Shown piece by piece: positions 26,007-37,549 of a DNA stretch of 64,000 nt. A program made the position numbers and the translations under genes. Source of the stretch: Ostreococcus mediterraneus (Eukaryota; Chlorophyta; Mamiellophyceae; Mamiellales; Bathycoccaceae); NCBI GenBank assembly GCA_012295225.1, contig WMKK01000002.1:919949-983948 (forward strand), given 5' to 3'. Each line of letters opens with the position of its first letter. The first letter of the stretch is position 1. The notes below the pieces were generated by a model that had not been told where the DNA came from, searched no databases, and saw nothing but the letters and a program-made list of their open reading frames with translations.

Positions 26007-28294
26007 ATGGGCGCGACGTGGGCGGACGACGACGATGGGTTACCTCCGCTACCAGCGGCGGCGACGGTGACACCGGTGACGACGACGACGACGGCGGTGC
26101 CGGCACCGAAACCATCGACGTCGACGACGACGACGACACCGTCGCCGGCGACGGGGAAGAGCGGCTACGTCCCGCCGCATCTTCGCGGGCGACAGGCGGC
26201 GGGGAGCGGCGATGGGCGAGGGTTTGGTGCGTTACGCGACGCGCGCGCGCGCGACGTCGGGAGGGGAGGGTATTGGGTGATTTTGTGCGCGTGCGATTCG
26301 CGATTCGCGCGGGATGGCGCGCGCGCGGGACGCGCGGAGAAGGGTGGGGGTGCGCGACGGCGGCGGCGGCGGCGATCGGGGTGTGTAAACCCTTGAGCGC
26401 GCGCGCGCGGCGGCGGAGACGACGACGCGATCGGGAGTAGGGGCTCGCGGGTGTGTTCGTGGTGTGTTGGTGATGACAGTGACGCCGCGTGTGCGAGGGG
26501 CGCGGTGGTGCGCGTGCGGGGGGGGTAAATCGAAGACGGCGCGGAGGACGAGGGACTGACGTTTACTTGTAATTTGTATTGGTTTTCGCAGGCGGCGATC
26601 GCGGCGGCGATAGACGAGGAGGAGGCTGGGATCGAGATGATAGACCATCGAGTGGGGGTGGATGGGGTGGAGGCGGCGGCGGCGGCCGTTCGTTCTCGCG
26701 CGGCGAGGATTACAGTGGTACGTCGTTTGGACGCCGAGACGATCGCGGGGGTGGCGGAGGCGGAGGCGGCTGGGACACGGGTCGCTCGCGGTTTCGACGA
26801 GAGGATGACCCTTTCGCGCGTCAAGAACAGGAAGAAGCGGAGGCGGGTAGAAACGACCCCGATGCAGAGGCGACGAAGATTTTTACGGGTGAGAACTCGG
26901 GTTTAGATTTCGACATGTACGAAGATATTCCGGTGGAGACGAGCGGGCGCGACATCCCAGAGCCGATTACGTCGTTTACGACGTTGGACCTCGGTGCGAG
27001 CATAAACGCCAACATCAAGCGGTGTAAGTTTAAGAATCCTACACCGGTGCAAAAGTATTCCATTCCGGTGTCCCTCGCTGGACGTGACTTGATGGCGTGC
27101 GCGCAGACTGGTTCGGGTAAAACTGCGGCGTTTTGCTTTCCCATCATCGCCGGCATTTTGAAGCGCGGCTTGCAAGGCGGCCACATGAACAGAAAGACCT
27201 ATCCGTTGGCGCTCGTACTTTCGCCTACTCGTGAATTGGCGAGCCAAATTCACGAAGAATCAAGAAAATTTGCGTACCAGACTGGTGTCGCGTCGTGCGT
27301 GATTTATGGCGGCGCCCCAGCCGTGGAACAGTTTCGCGCCATGGAACGTGGGTGCGATTTGTTGATTGCCACACCCGGACGATTAATTGATCTCATCGAT
27401 CGGGCGAAAATTTCATTGAGTAAAATTGCATACCTCGCATTGGATGAGGCTGACCGTATGTTGGATATGGGTTTTGAACCGCAAATTCGTCAAATTGTTG
27501 ACGAGCGCGACATGCCGCGTTGCGGAGAACGACAAACGATGTTGTTCTCTGCCACGTTCCCCAAGGAAATCCAACGCATGGCTGCCGATTTCTTGGACGA
27601 CTACATTTTCCTCACCGTCGGTCGCGTTGGCTCTTCGCACTCGTTGATTACACAAAGCGTGGAGCGCGTGAACTCGTACCACGACAAGTCTGAGATGCTC
27701 CTCGACTTGGTGGAAGCCGTGCCAGGTTTGACCCTGGTATTCGTCGAGACCAAGCGTGCTGCGGATCAATTGGAGGATTATTTGTATCAGCGTGGAAAGC
27801 CGGCTACGAGTATCCACGGCGACCGCACGCAGCAAGAGCGCGAAGCGGCGCTTAAGAGCTTCCGCGCCGGACGCACGCCGATTCTCGTCGCCACCGACGT
27901 CGCGGCGCGCGGTTTGGATATTCCGCACGTCACGCACGTCATCAACTTTGATTTACCGTCAGACATTGACGACTACACGCACAGAATTGGTCGTACTGGT
28001 CGCGCCGGGAAGAAGGGTCGCGCGACGGCGCTCTTCTTGGAATCCAAGGATGGCAACATGGCGCGTCCTTTGGTTGAACTCATGAGCGAAGCCAACCAAG
28101 AAGTCCCCGAGTGGCTCGAAGGCTACGCTTCTAGATCTTTCGGCGGTGGTGGTGGCCGTAGACGCGGCGGCGGCGGCGGTGGTGGTAACCGCTTCGGCGG
28201 TCGCGACTACCGCAGCGGCGGAGGCGGAGGCGGAGGCGGAGGCGGAGGCGGAGGCTTCCGCGGCGGAGGCGGAGGCGGCGGCGGCTGGGACTAG
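26007..28294 (+). CDS. DED1: DEAD-box RNA helicase, DDX3/Ded1 type (spliced, two exons)
   Basis: Exon 1 is 26007-26226 and exon 2 is 26592-28294, with a 365-bp intron. Joined, they give 640 residues and the frame continues as [13 protein letters not shown]. Exon 1 carries the DDX3/Ded1 hallmark [10 protein letters not shown] (eIF4E-binding region). The core has the Q-motif [49 protein letters not shown] and [11 protein letters not shown]/Gly-rich tails flank the core on both sides. This helicase unwinds 5' leaders during translation initiation and joins stress granules. Exon 2 alone has no proper ATG, so the spliced model is needed. Confidence 0.95.
26227..26591 (+). other. Intron of the DDX3/Ded1 gene
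   Basis: Donor GTGCGT at 26227, acceptor TTTTCGCAG ending at 26591, branch-like CTGAC at 26556-26560 about 32 nt upstream. The phase-1 junction restores a Gly codon. Confidence 0.85.
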
Positions 28295-28819
28295 TCGCGC
28301 GCGCGCGTTCACACACCCCTCGTACTACATACGCGTTGCAATGTCCAAACCTATATTTTCATCATCATCATTCGTCGTCGTCGTCGAGTCGCCCCACCCG
28401 CGCCACACCGTGGACGCACCGCACACTGACACCACTGCGATTGGCCCGACGACGAGACTTTCTCTCTGACGTCGACGCCGACGCGTGTCGCGCGCGTCGC
28501 GCCCCCGCCCCGGGCGCGTCGCTGCACCCACAGCCACATACACGCCTCTCTCTATACACCCATATATCTCCCGGTATATACAACACACGTATCATACCAA
28601 TCACATGTCCATCACGCACGCACGTATATACTATCGATACGAGTAGTATATAGGTATATACACACACATGCGTGTGTTATATATATATATAGGTATATAG
28701 TCACTCGTATATGTGAAATCACCCGCGCCAGGCGATCGCGATCGCCCTCGCGCGCGCCCTCGCGATCGCGCGCGCCAGTGCGCGTCGTCGCATCGATCGA
28801 TCGATCGTCCGTCGTCGCC
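28295..28819. other. Intergenic region with TA-rich microsatellite
   Basis: 525 bp between the helicase stop and the SPX ATG. It contains pyrimidine-rich sequence, then a TA-rich stretch at about 28545-28710 (repeats of GTATATA and TATATATATA with CACACATG), then a GC-rich leader with GCGATCGCG words. It is probably the SPX promoter. No gene is recognised. Confidence 0.6.
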
Positions 28820-29996
28820 ATGAAGTTTGGTCAACTCTACGCCGAAAACGCGCAATCGGCGACGACGAGCGAGCGAGCACAGGTACGCGACGCGCGTCGT
28901 ATTCGTATTCGTATTCGTCGTATTCGTATTCGTCGTCGCGTGACGTAGTGCGCGTGACGCGCGCGTGGAGCATGCGCGGCGCGCGCGCAGAATATTCCAC
29001 GGGGGCGCACGCGGGGCGGCGGGGGCGAAAAATAGGGGGGTGAAAAGTGGGGGGGTGAGGGCGATGGATGCGCGATGATGCCTCGTGCGTGCGCGCGCGC
29101 GCGCGCGTTCGCGTGCGGGGTCAGGGCGGGACGCGAATGGACGGCGTACGGTGGGGGAGGGGGCGAGACGCGAGCGAGACGCGACGCGCGCGCGAGGGCG
29201 ACGACGGATGTCGAACGATTGACTGACGCGTGTGTGTGTGTGCGTGTGTGTGCGTCATATGACGTTGTAGTTTATCAATTACAAGCAATTGAAAAAGATT
29301 TTGAAAACCATACCCGAGAGAGAGGGCGAACAAACGCACGAGCGACCGCAGACGTTGCACCCTCAGGAGCGCGAGTTTATCACGCTGTTGCGCAGCGAGT
29401 TGAAGAAGTTTAATGAATTCTTTATGAATAGAGAGGAAGAGATTGTCATGAAGGAAGGGTCGTTTGATGCGTTAAAGGCGCAGAACGAGGCACGCATCGC
29501 GAGTGTGAGCGCGGCGGGGGGATACGACGCCGAGTGCTTGACGAGCGACTCGGTGCTGTGTCAAAAGTTTGCCAACTTTCACGGCGAGCTCGTGTTGCTC
29601 GAGCACTGGACGAATCTCAATTACGCGGCGTTGGTGAAGATTTTGAAGAAGCACGACAAACGATCGAAGATTTCCTTACGTTCGCCGTTTCTCATGAATG
29701 TTCTTCAGCAACCATTCTATAGCACAGAGGTTCTCACCGCGATGATTGGTCGCGCCGAGGACAACTTTCGAAGCATTGAGCAACGCGTGCGTCAGCATTT
29801 GGGACACCAAGTGCCGTTGACGGAGCTTGGTTCGCCCACCATGCCCGAACTTCGCGTATCTTCCGATGGCAGCGATTTAAGCGACGAGGGTGGCGACTAC
29901 TCCATAGAACACACCAAAGCCGCGCTCAACTGTTGGCAAGACTTGGATAAGAGCGAGGCGATTCAAAACCCGTTGGGCGTCTCCCGACGCGCGTGA
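28820..29996 (+). CDS. Stand-alone SPX-domain protein (spliced, two exons)
   Basis: Exon 1 is 28820-28882 (MKFGQLYAENAQ) and exon 2 is 29271-29996, with phase 0 and a 388-bp intron, giving 262 residues. The SPX start MKFG and the next block FINYKQLKKILK meet exactly at the splice. Later SPX helices are clear: EFITLLRSELKKFNEFF, LNYAALVKILKKHDKRS and PFLMNVLQQPF. The conserved lysines in the KxLKK and KILKKHDK helices form the inositol pyrophosphate pocket in known SPX structures. No EXS, RING, MFS or VTC domain follows, so this resembles plant SPX1-4 regulators. In plants those bind PHR factors and report phosphate status. Confidence 0.93.
28883..29270 (+). other. Intron of the SPX gene
   Basis: Donor GTACGC at 28883, acceptor GTTGTAG ending at 29270, CTGAC branch site at 29223-29227. 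The interior is very G-rich with a TG microsatellite just before the acceptor. Confidence 0.85.
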
Positions 29997-30375
29997 TTCG
30001 TCGACGCACGCTGTACATTTCGCCTGCGCACACGCGTCATTCATTCTTTCATTCATGCATTCACCTTTGTTGTTGTAACCTTCATTTTCAAGCCTCCGCG
30101 CTACTCTCATCAGTCTTGTCTTTCTGTCATCCTCGCCGTGTCTCGTCACGTCCCGTCATTCGCGACACCGCGCGCGTGGTGTCGGCGTGTTGGACGCCAC
30201 ACACCCGCGCGCGCGAACACGCCGTGCGACGACGCATAGGACGACGACGACGTCGTAAATAATTCTATCGTCGTCCTCCGAACGACGACGACGTGCGACG
30301 ACGACGACGTGCGAACGACGCCCATCGGCGTCGTCGACGACGCACTCAATCCAGTCCCGTCATCGCCGTAACGAC
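29997..30375. other. Intergenic region before TCP11
   Basis: 379 bp. A CATTCATT-type run lies near 30035-30062, and GAC/GTC runs with a 9-bp inverted pair flanking AATAATTC near 30240-30280. It is probably a terminator followed by the TCP11 promoter. No gene is seen. Confidence 0.5.
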
Positions 30376-33300
30376 ATGTCCCCCACCGCGGTCTCGTCCG
30401 CATCGCCCGCGTCGCCGCACGCGTGGCGCGCGAATGCGAATGCGAATGCGGTGGTGGTGATCGTGCTCGACCCTCCGTGCGCGCCCATGCCGGCGCGCGT
30501 TCGCGAGAGGTTGCGTGCGGGGTCCTTCAAACCCACGCGCGCGAGAGACGCCCGACACCAGGTGCGACGCGCTCGACCGCGCTCGACCTCGCTCGATCTC
30601 GAGTCCACCACCCGGGTGAACATAGGTGGGGTCGTGCACTCATTGCACCTGTTGGGGATCTGTCCATGCGCATCGCGTCGCATCGCGTCGCGTAAAGTGC
30701 CTTGAAAGTGCTTTGGCGGTTGTGGGTGCGAAAAAGTGAAATTCAGTGTATGAATGACTGACAAAACGATACACGCGTATATGCGTAGGCGGCGGAACGA
30801 CGACGGGAGTATGCGTTATGGCGACGAGCGAAACACGCGTCGTGTGCAAAGTGCGCGATATCGGTGGAGATTCGCGTGGGGGCGATTGTGAGACAACAAA
30901 GCGCGCGGGTGGTACAACGCGCGTGGCGCGCGGCGGCGGCGACGCGGGACGCGGCGCGGGCGTTTGTACGACTTGGATTGATTGATTCGATGACGACAGC
31001 GACGACGTTTTCGTCGTTTTCTTCGCTTCTCGTGTCGAAGGCTGCGCGTGAGGTGACGCGAGAGTGGCTGGTTCGAGTGGAGGAGATGACGCGCGACGCG
31101 CCACTCGATGTGACGACGCTCGCGTGCTTGCAAGCGCTCTCTCCGCGAGCGTGCGCATCCGGCGCGTGCGAAAAGTTTCCGGTGCGATTAATGCTGAGTG
31201 CGTACATGATTGTGCGCTATCCCGATGTCGTTTTAGGCGGTGCCGCGCCAAATGTTGAGAGCGCGCCGGAAGAGGAGGTTGAGCTCAAGCGCTCGGCTGA
31301 AGCGTTTACGTCGTGCATGACCTCCGTCGCCATGAGATGCGCTGAAACAGCGCGCTTACATTGCACTGAAACAACAGCACTCGCGCAATCGTGGAGTCAT
31401 TTTGTGGAAAAGTTTACTCGTTGGAAAGTTCTCGATGCGTGCGCGCTCGAAAACGAGCTTGTTCGCATTGGCGTAGCGATGACGGCGTCGATGATTCGCG
31501 TGTGCGGATGTAACGCGGCGAGCGATGATTTAGATGTCGAACGACGCGCCATCAGAGAGGCGCAAGCGCGCGACGTGGAGCTGCTACGAAGTAAAATTGC
31601 AACGCTCACTGGGGACGTGGGCGTCATCAAATTTGACGAGATGATAACCGCCGTCCAAGAACGAGCCGAGGAAGCAGAGGCGTTCGCGCGCGCCGCCGAC
31701 GTCGACCGCGTCGTCGGCGAGTACGCATCCCATGAACCAGCGTCGGCGGTGGAGACGCTTGAGAATCGTCGACGCGCCAGAGAGGTGACGTCTACAGAAA
31801 TGCATGAGGCGATTCAGAGAGACAAGTGTTTGGCAGCGAAACAATACGAGGAAGATGGCGTGGTTGATATACAGTGCGACAAAATGTTTCATGAATTGTT
31901 AATCGATCCTTCGTGGACACCTGGCGCCGAGCTCGAGGTTGGTGCGGATGAAGACGACAGAGGCGTGTATCAATCGGTGAAAAAAGCTGTACACGACGCA
32001 TTTTGGGATAGCTTGTATCAGTCCCTCGTACAAACCCCAGTGAATTTGGATTTACTCAACGCTCAAGTGAATGAATTTAGAGTGCGCGTTTTAGACGCCG
32101 CCGTAAACGTCGGCGTCGACGAGCATACGCTCGCAAACATTCGACGACACGTACTCGCCATGGATGCCATGGTCTTAAATGACGTCATCGCCACCATGCG
32201 CGAAGAGCCTGAAAAGGCTATTACAGCCCTACGTGCGATGCTTTTGGCTGGTTACTCGGCGTTACAATGTCTCGTCGAAGATGACCAGGACGCGAGTGCC
32301 ATCGCGGAGCGCTACGACGCGTTGCTCAAAACCTTGGATGAAACAACAAAGCTTGACGGTGATGATTCGCACGACGTCGGTACGTCCATTGCTCATGCAG
32401 TCGTCTCGGCGTTGTCTTTCCTCTTGCCCGTATGCGAGGAAATATGTGTCAAAAGTGTATGCGACATGCTGGACGTCATTCGCCCATCCGCGCGCTCTGA
32501 ACACGGTCCGTTGTTTGCCCGGGAAAAGTTTATGCGAAGACACGGCATTGAAAGTGAGCATCTGACGTGCGCAGAGTTGTCAGTCGCGCTACCATCGACG
32601 CGAACTTGGATTGCAAACGTCTTATCTCAACGAGTGAATCATATGGATGCAGAGTTGACGCCAATTCTCAGCGCGCTCGCAAACTCCGTCAAACTTCGAA
32701 GCGGATTTGAACACACGTCGTCGACACCGTCGACGACGACAAAAGTGATTCCCACGCGCGTGTGCTCGATGGATGGCGTTGTTCGACTCGCTTTCGTGGC
32801 AACAATTACCGCGCGTGGAATGAATTCTTGGCCCGAGACGCTCTTGTTTGATCAGCAACGACTGTTTGAGTTGCAAAATGACTTTCAGTTGCTTCACGTG
32901 CTTGCGGCGTGCGCGGTGCTATGCAAGCAGCTCGATCCGGGAGTAAAGGATATCGAAACGCTCATCACTCGGTGTTCTGCGCATCTTCGCCACGAGCAAG
33001 GACGCTTATCTGACGTTGCCAAAGAAATCAAACTCATCAGTCCGTCCACCATTGTCGACACTGAAGACACCATCACGACGATGTTGCGGCGACTGACTGA
33101 GTGTGGAGACGCCGACGACCGCACGGCTTCGGCTTCCGAATTGTCATCAGTGAACTCCATGTCCACCATAATTTTCGATAGCTTGCGCGCTGCGCTTTCT
33201 ATTCGATTATTACTCGGCTTTGACGACGATAAAGTCACTCGTCTCGTGCACACCAAGCTCGCTAAGATTGGTTCCATTGCGCTGAAAACGCGCGTGGACG

Positions 33301-33410
33301 AGCTCGCGCGAAAACTATGGCACGTTTGCAACGTGAGCATGAAAATCCACGCCCCGTTTTACCACACGTTTGCACACGAACTTATCTTGCGTGATGAAGA
33401 TGAAATCTAA
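30376..33410 (+). CDS. T-complex protein 11 (TCP11) domain protein (spliced, two exons)
   Basis: Exon 1 is 30376-30561 and exon 2 is 30789-33410, phase 0, giving 935 residues. Exon 2 opens with AAERRREYALWRR, a charged helix that continues the exon 1 helix PARVRERLRAGSF, as in plant TCP11 proteins. An IQ-like RVVQRAWRAA (calmodulin-type site) follows. The TCP11 domain is marked by FPVRLMLSAYMIVRYPDVVL, then a long all-helical region ending near residue 930. Mouse TCP11 acts in sperm signalling. Plant homologues are poorly studied, so the role here is open. The first in-frame codon of the uninterrupted part is GTG, which supports the spliced model. Confidence 0.85.
30562..30788 (+). other. Intron of the TCP11 gene
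   Basis: Donor GTGCGA at 30562, acceptor ATGCGTAG ending at 30788, CTGAC branch site at 30758-30762. 227 bp, phase 0. Confidence 0.8.
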
Positions 33411-33531
33411 CGTTCATGCCGCATCAAAAGCTTACGTTTGTATTATTTATTACAGTGTACATCCCGCGTCGTCGAAAAAAGTAGAGCCCACCCAAACCCC
33501 TGCCTCGTGCTCATTGCACGACGCCCTAAAC

Positions 33532-33666
33532 ATGCCTCTCGGACGCACAATTTCACGAATCTTAGCCAGCGACGCGTTGCACTACGCCATCATCCCGGTG
33601 ATTATCATCGTCGGCATGAATACGTCGCCGAAACCAAGCCTGTTACAGCTCTTGACGCCAATTTAA
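33532..33666 (+). CDS. TOM7: TOM7, small subunit of the mitochondrial outer-membrane translocase
   Basis: A 44-residue protein, easily missed. After a short amphipathic lead (MPLGRTISRILASDALHY) comes the TOM7 signature: a TM helix AIIPVIIIVGMN followed by a PKPSLLQLLTP tail. Plant and yeast TOM7 share HYGFIPLIIIIGM and the Pro-Leu-x-Gln-Leu tail. TOM7 tunes assembly of the TOM complex and its handling of beta-barrel precursors. Its length is close to the yeast protein (about 60) with a shorter cytosolic part. The ATG at 33532 follows the TCP11 stop by 120 bp. Confidence 0.85.
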   Translation: MPLGRTISRILASDALHYAIIPVIIIVGMNTSPKPSLLQLLTPI

Positions 33667-33813
33667 GGACGCGCGCCCGATCGCGGCGATTTCGAGGAGT
33701 TTTCGTGGAGTTTTCGTGGAGTAGTACCGTAGCATTAGCGTCATACATGATATCAACAATAAACGAGATATAGCAGTATTACAAATGTCGTACGTGCGTG
33801 CGTACGCGCGTGC

Positions 33814-35496
33814 TTATTTCTTTTCGCGCAAGCGACGCTCAAAGTCTCGCGCCTCAAAATCATCCGCGCCACCCGTTTCAGAGGAGAACACGGTGTCGCT
33901 CACGACACGTTGTTGCGCCGCATTCGCCGCACCGGCGAGCTTAGCGGCGAGTCTCGGTTCGGGGCTGGCCACACGACGCGCCGCGAGTAAACGAGCGTTG
34001 TTTCGTTCATCAATGGCCTTATTCTTCGACTGGTTACGCAAATAGCGCAAGCCAGGCACAAGAAAGAAGAGGACGCCGTACGCTTGCAACCACGGAAGCA
34101 AGCCAGCAAAAGAACGCGCAAGGGCGACGTAATCGGGCGCACGGTACATCAAGCTCGGGTCGTTGATCATGTTGGACAATACGATGACACCGACAAAGTT
34201 TGCGACGCCGAGTAAACCAGCTTGGATGCGCTGAGACGGTTCGGCGAGCGAAAACGCCCATCGCTCCTCCTGCACTAACGCTTCGCTCTCACCTCGATCT
34301 CTAAACGCCGCCGAAGCGCGACCGCCAACGGTGGTTTCCATGCTGGGAAATCGGTAAATGATCGATCCAGTTACAGAGTTCACCTCTGGTGTGCCTTGGA
34401 AGCGCGTCAACGCTGGCAACACAAACGATTCGTCTTCATAACCGGCGGCGTCTAAATACGGCGCGAGTTGCTCCGCCGTCACCACGCCCTTGTTCTTCTT
34501 AATCACTCGCCCGATGAGCTCCCATCGTCGCTTTTCAAACATCAAGTTTGGGTCACCGTCGCCGAAAACGAACGAAAACACACTCTCAAAAAAATTCATT
34601 TCTCTGTCGCGTCTTCTCGGGCGGCGATAGTAGTACGGATCCCAGTACCAAAACAAGTCAAACGGAGAAATGTAAAATCTCGGTCCCATAAACGACCCAC
34701 CACCTCGTCGTTCGCCTCGATCGTCGCTGCTCTTCGCCGACAACAATGCAAAGATTGCGGTGTACACAATCATCACGCTCGCCACGAGAGATGTCCCGAA
34801 CGCCACGCGAAACAAGTACGACGCCGCGCTTTTCGCCCCGCTCGCGAGCGGTTCCACGCGCATCTTAAACGACTTGGCGCTAATCGCCCCTCTCGCGGAC
34901 TTTGGAAACACATATGACAAATCACCCGCAGAAGAAACCTCTAACGTCGCGCCCGTATCCACGGCTAACGCATTAAGTGCCCGTTGAGTCTCAAACACGC
35001 TCGCCCCGCTCGCGGCGGATATATCCCCCACCGTGCCTTTATACCCAACCCGCTCAATCGCTTGAAGCGTACGATCGCGTAAATCACTCGGTAAATCATC
35101 CGACTCCACTCGTCCAAACGGTGACGCATTCATCGGGCTATCTGGATCCTCCTCGGCGATATCCAACGCGTACTCATCTTCTCGTCCCTTCCACGCGCGC
35201 GTCCGCGTCCGCGTCCGCGTCGGCAAACACGTCGCCGCCCCACCGCGACGACCCACCGCGACGACACCGCGAACGACACCCACGCGCGCACGCGCACCTG
35301 TCGTCCCCATCGTTTCAACACACCTCTGCGCCCGCGCGCGCGCGACGACGACGACACCGCGCGCGCTACCCTTCGCGCTCTCGACCAGCGTCATCGTTCG
35401 TCCCCGGTGCGCGCGCGCGAACGCCCGGTGCGTCGACGACGTCGTCGACATCATCGACATCATCGACATCGTCGTCGTCGTCGTCGTCGATAGCAT
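33814..35496 (-). CDS. Chloroplast membrane protein, At5g03900-like
   Basis: 560 residues. The first 90 are Ser/Thr/Arg/Val-rich with no acidic cluster, as in a plastid transit peptide. The soluble part has a helix-turn-helix-like module (GTVGDISAASGASVFETQRALNAL) and an Arg/Tyr-rich FYISPFDLFWYWDPYYYRRP loop. TM helices lie at VASVMIVYTAIFALLSA, GLLGVANFVGVIVLSN and YGVLFFLVPGLRYL. This order recalls the plant protein family At5g03900, whose function is unclear. That assignment rests on memory of the family's pattern. A role in plastid envelope or thylakoid upkeep is a guess. Confidence 0.6.
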   Translation of the reverse strand: MLSTTTTTTMSMMSMMSTTSSTHRAFARAHRGRTMTLVESAKGSARGVVVVARARAQRCVETMGTTGARARVGVVRGVVAVGRRGGAATCLPTRTRTRTRAWKGREDEYALDIAEEDPDSPMNASPFGRVESDDLPSDLRDRTLQAIERVGYKGTVGDISAASGASVFETQRALNALAVDTGATLEVSSAGDLSYVFPKSARGAISAKSFKMRVEPLASGAKSAASYLFRVAFGTSLVASVMIVYTAIFALLSAKSSDDRGERRGGGSFMGPRFYISPFDLFWYWDPYYYRRPRRRDREMNFFESVFSFVFGDGDPNLMFEKRRWELIGRVIKKNKGVVTAEQLAPYLDAAGYEDESFVLPALTRFQGTPEVNSVTGSIIYRFPSMETTVGGRASAAFRDRGESEALVQEERWAFSLAEPSQRIQAGLLGVANFVGVIVLSNMINDPSLMYRAPDYVALARSFAGLLPWLQAYGVLFFLVPGLRYLRNQSKNKAIDERNNARLLAARRVASPEPRLAAKLAGAANAAQQRVVSDTVFSSETGGADDFEARDFERRLREKK

Positions 35497-35648
35497 CGCC
35501 CACCCAGTCGTCGACGTCGGCGTCGGCGTCAGTCGCGTTTTGACGTCATCTGGTGCGTTTCAAGTCAAAAAAAAACTTTCGCGTCGTCGCCCAGACGTCG
35601 TCAAAACGCGCGCGACACGCGAGGACGAGGACGAGGTGACGGCGCAGT

Positions 35649-37490
35649 ATGTCACGCAAAGGCGGATGGGTGGATGACGACGATTACTACGACGATTACG
35701 ACGACGACGAGGATGAGTACGACGAGGATGACGAGGATGACGAGGACGAGGTTGATGGAACAAAATCGACGACGACGACGACGATGATGACGACGAAGAC
35801 GTCGCGCGTGATGGGACACGCGCCGAGAGAGAAACCAATCGCGGGTGAGCGTGACGCGCGACGAGGCGTAGGAGCGACGACGCCGACGACGATGATGCGA
35901 CCCGCGGCGCCGGGCGGAGCCGTCGAGGCGAAACGCGCTTTCGCGTTTGATACGTTGTCACCAGATCAGGCGGCAATGAGTGCTAGAGGTCGTAAGAGTG
36001 CGGTTAGTGGAGCGCGAGATGTGAATAATGTCGAGACGCGTGAGGGCGCGACGGCGAGCGCGGCGCTGGCGGAGGAGTTGGCGGTGAAGGTTCGCGTGGG
36101 CGGGGAGGATGCGTTGTCGACGTTTCGCTCGTACGAGGCGTCGCGAGAAGAATGTGCGGCGTATGCATCGAATTCTGGGGATGTACACGTGGTTATTCTA
36201 GGACACGTTGATGCGGGGAAATCGACGCTCAGTGGACGGCTTTTGTACGCTCTAAAAGCTATAGATGATCGAGTTGTGCACAAGAATGCGCGAGACTCCA
36301 AGGCGAGCGGCAAGGCGTCGTTCGCTTGGGCGTGGGTCATGGATAGTCGTCCAGAAGAACGTGAACGGGGTGTAACGATAGACGTGAGTGTTAAACGATG
36401 TGTCTTGGATGATGAACGACAGCTCGTGGTTTTGGACGCTCCTGGTCACCGTGACTTTGTGCCAAGCGCGATTTCAGGCGCTGCGCAAGCCGACGCGGGC
36501 GTGCTTGTCATCGATGGCGCCATTGGTGGTTTTGAAAATGGTTTCGATGCTGCGGCCGGGCATAGCGGGCAAACACGTGAGCACGCTCGGTTGGCAAAAT
36601 CCCTGGGATTGAATACGCTACTCGTCGTCGTGAACAAGATGGATTGCGTGTCGTATGACAGAGAACGCTTTCAGCACATCGTCGAAGTTCTCACGCACTT
36701 CCTCGTGGACGACGTGAAATTCACCAATGAGCAATTGATATTCATACCGGTATCGGGTATAGATGGAGCGAACATCGCGCCTGATCGGAGTGATTCGCCT
36801 GAAGCGCTTACGTCTTGGTATAAAGGACCAGCGCTCATCGAAGCGCTGCGGGCGATACGACTTCCGTCGCGCGGTGAACCAAAACCTCTTCGTATGCCCA
36901 TCGCGGACATTATTACCGACATACGCTCACTAGGAAGTGCAGCGTGTGGAGGGAAAATTGAGGCGGGGAGCTTGAGCAGAGGACAAAAAGTTATCATAGC
37001 TCCAGCAAACATCACGGCGACAGTCAAGTGCATTGAAATTGATGGTTTAGCAGTCGACTTTGCGCCAGTGGGAACGTCCGTTGATGTTGGTTTCAGCAAC
37101 TTGGACCCGCAACATCTGCAAGTCGGTAGTGTCTTGTGCCATGAATCGCACCCTATAGCGTCAACGACAGAGATTGAAGTACGCGTGCTCACGACTGATG
37201 TTTTGCGCATTCCAATTCTTCGCGGATCCAAAGTTGTGCTGCATTCACACATGCTCGCGTGTGACGCCACGGTTGACGCTCTCGTCGCACAGGTTGACAC
37301 GCTGACTGGGAATATCATCAAGGAAAATCCACGGTGTATCACGCGCGACCAAAGTGCGATTCTACGAATTAAGACGTCAAAGTCTGTGTGCGTGGAACCC
37401 ACAAGCGTATCGCCGACGTTGAGTCGCGTAACGCTTCGCTCGGGTGGTAAAACAATCGCACTTGGCGCAGTGACTGCAATTTGGCGGTGA
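35649..37490 (+). CDS. HBS1: HBS1/eRF3-type translational GTPase
   Basis: 613 residues. An acidic Asp/Tyr-rich N-terminus (DDDDYYDDYDDDEDEYDED) resembles the HBS1 N-terminal module. The EF-Tu-like GTPase follows: G1 GHVDAGKS, G2 ERGVTID, G3 DAPGH, G4 NKMD and the typical GQTREHA loop, then beta-barrel domains II and III. EF1A itself lacks the long lead, and eRF3 usually has a Pro/Gln-rich one, so HBS1 is favoured. HBS1 works with Pelota/Dom34 to rescue stalled ribosomes. It is divergent from the plastid membrane protein (152 bp) and convergent with the methyltransferase. Confidence 0.85.
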   Translation: MSRKGGWVDDDDYYDDYDDDEDEYDEDDEDDEDEVDGTKSTTTTTMMTTKTSRVMGHAPREKPIAGERDARRGVGATTPTTMMRPAAPGGAVEAKRAFAFDTLSPDQAAMSARGRKSAVSGARDVNNVETREGATASAALAEELAVKVRVGGEDALSTFRSYEASREECAAYASNSGDVHVVILGHVDAGKSTLSGRLLYALKAIDDRVVHKNARDSKASGKASFAWAWVMDSRPEERERGVTIDVSVKRCVLDDERQLVVLDAPGHRDFVPSAISGAAQADAGVLVIDGAIGGFENGFDAAAGHSGQTREHARLAKSLGLNTLLVVVNKMDCVSYDRERFQHIVEVLTHFLVDDVKFTNEQLIFIPVSGIDGANIAPDRSDSPEALTSWYKGPALIEALRAIRLPSRGEPKPLRMPIADIITDIRSLGSAACGGKIEAGSLSRGQKVIIAPANITATVKCIEIDGLAVDFAPVGTSVDVGFSNLDPQHLQVGSVLCHESHPIASTTEIEVRVLTTDVLRIPILRGSKVVLHSHMLACDATVDALVAQVDTLTGNIIKENPRCITRDQSAILRIKTSKSVCVEPTSVSPTLSRVTLRSGGKTIALGAVTAIWR

Positions 37491-37549
37491 ACGTACAATA
37501 AACAAATATCTAGAAGTACTACTAGCAGTATTGGGTTGCATCAAGAATG

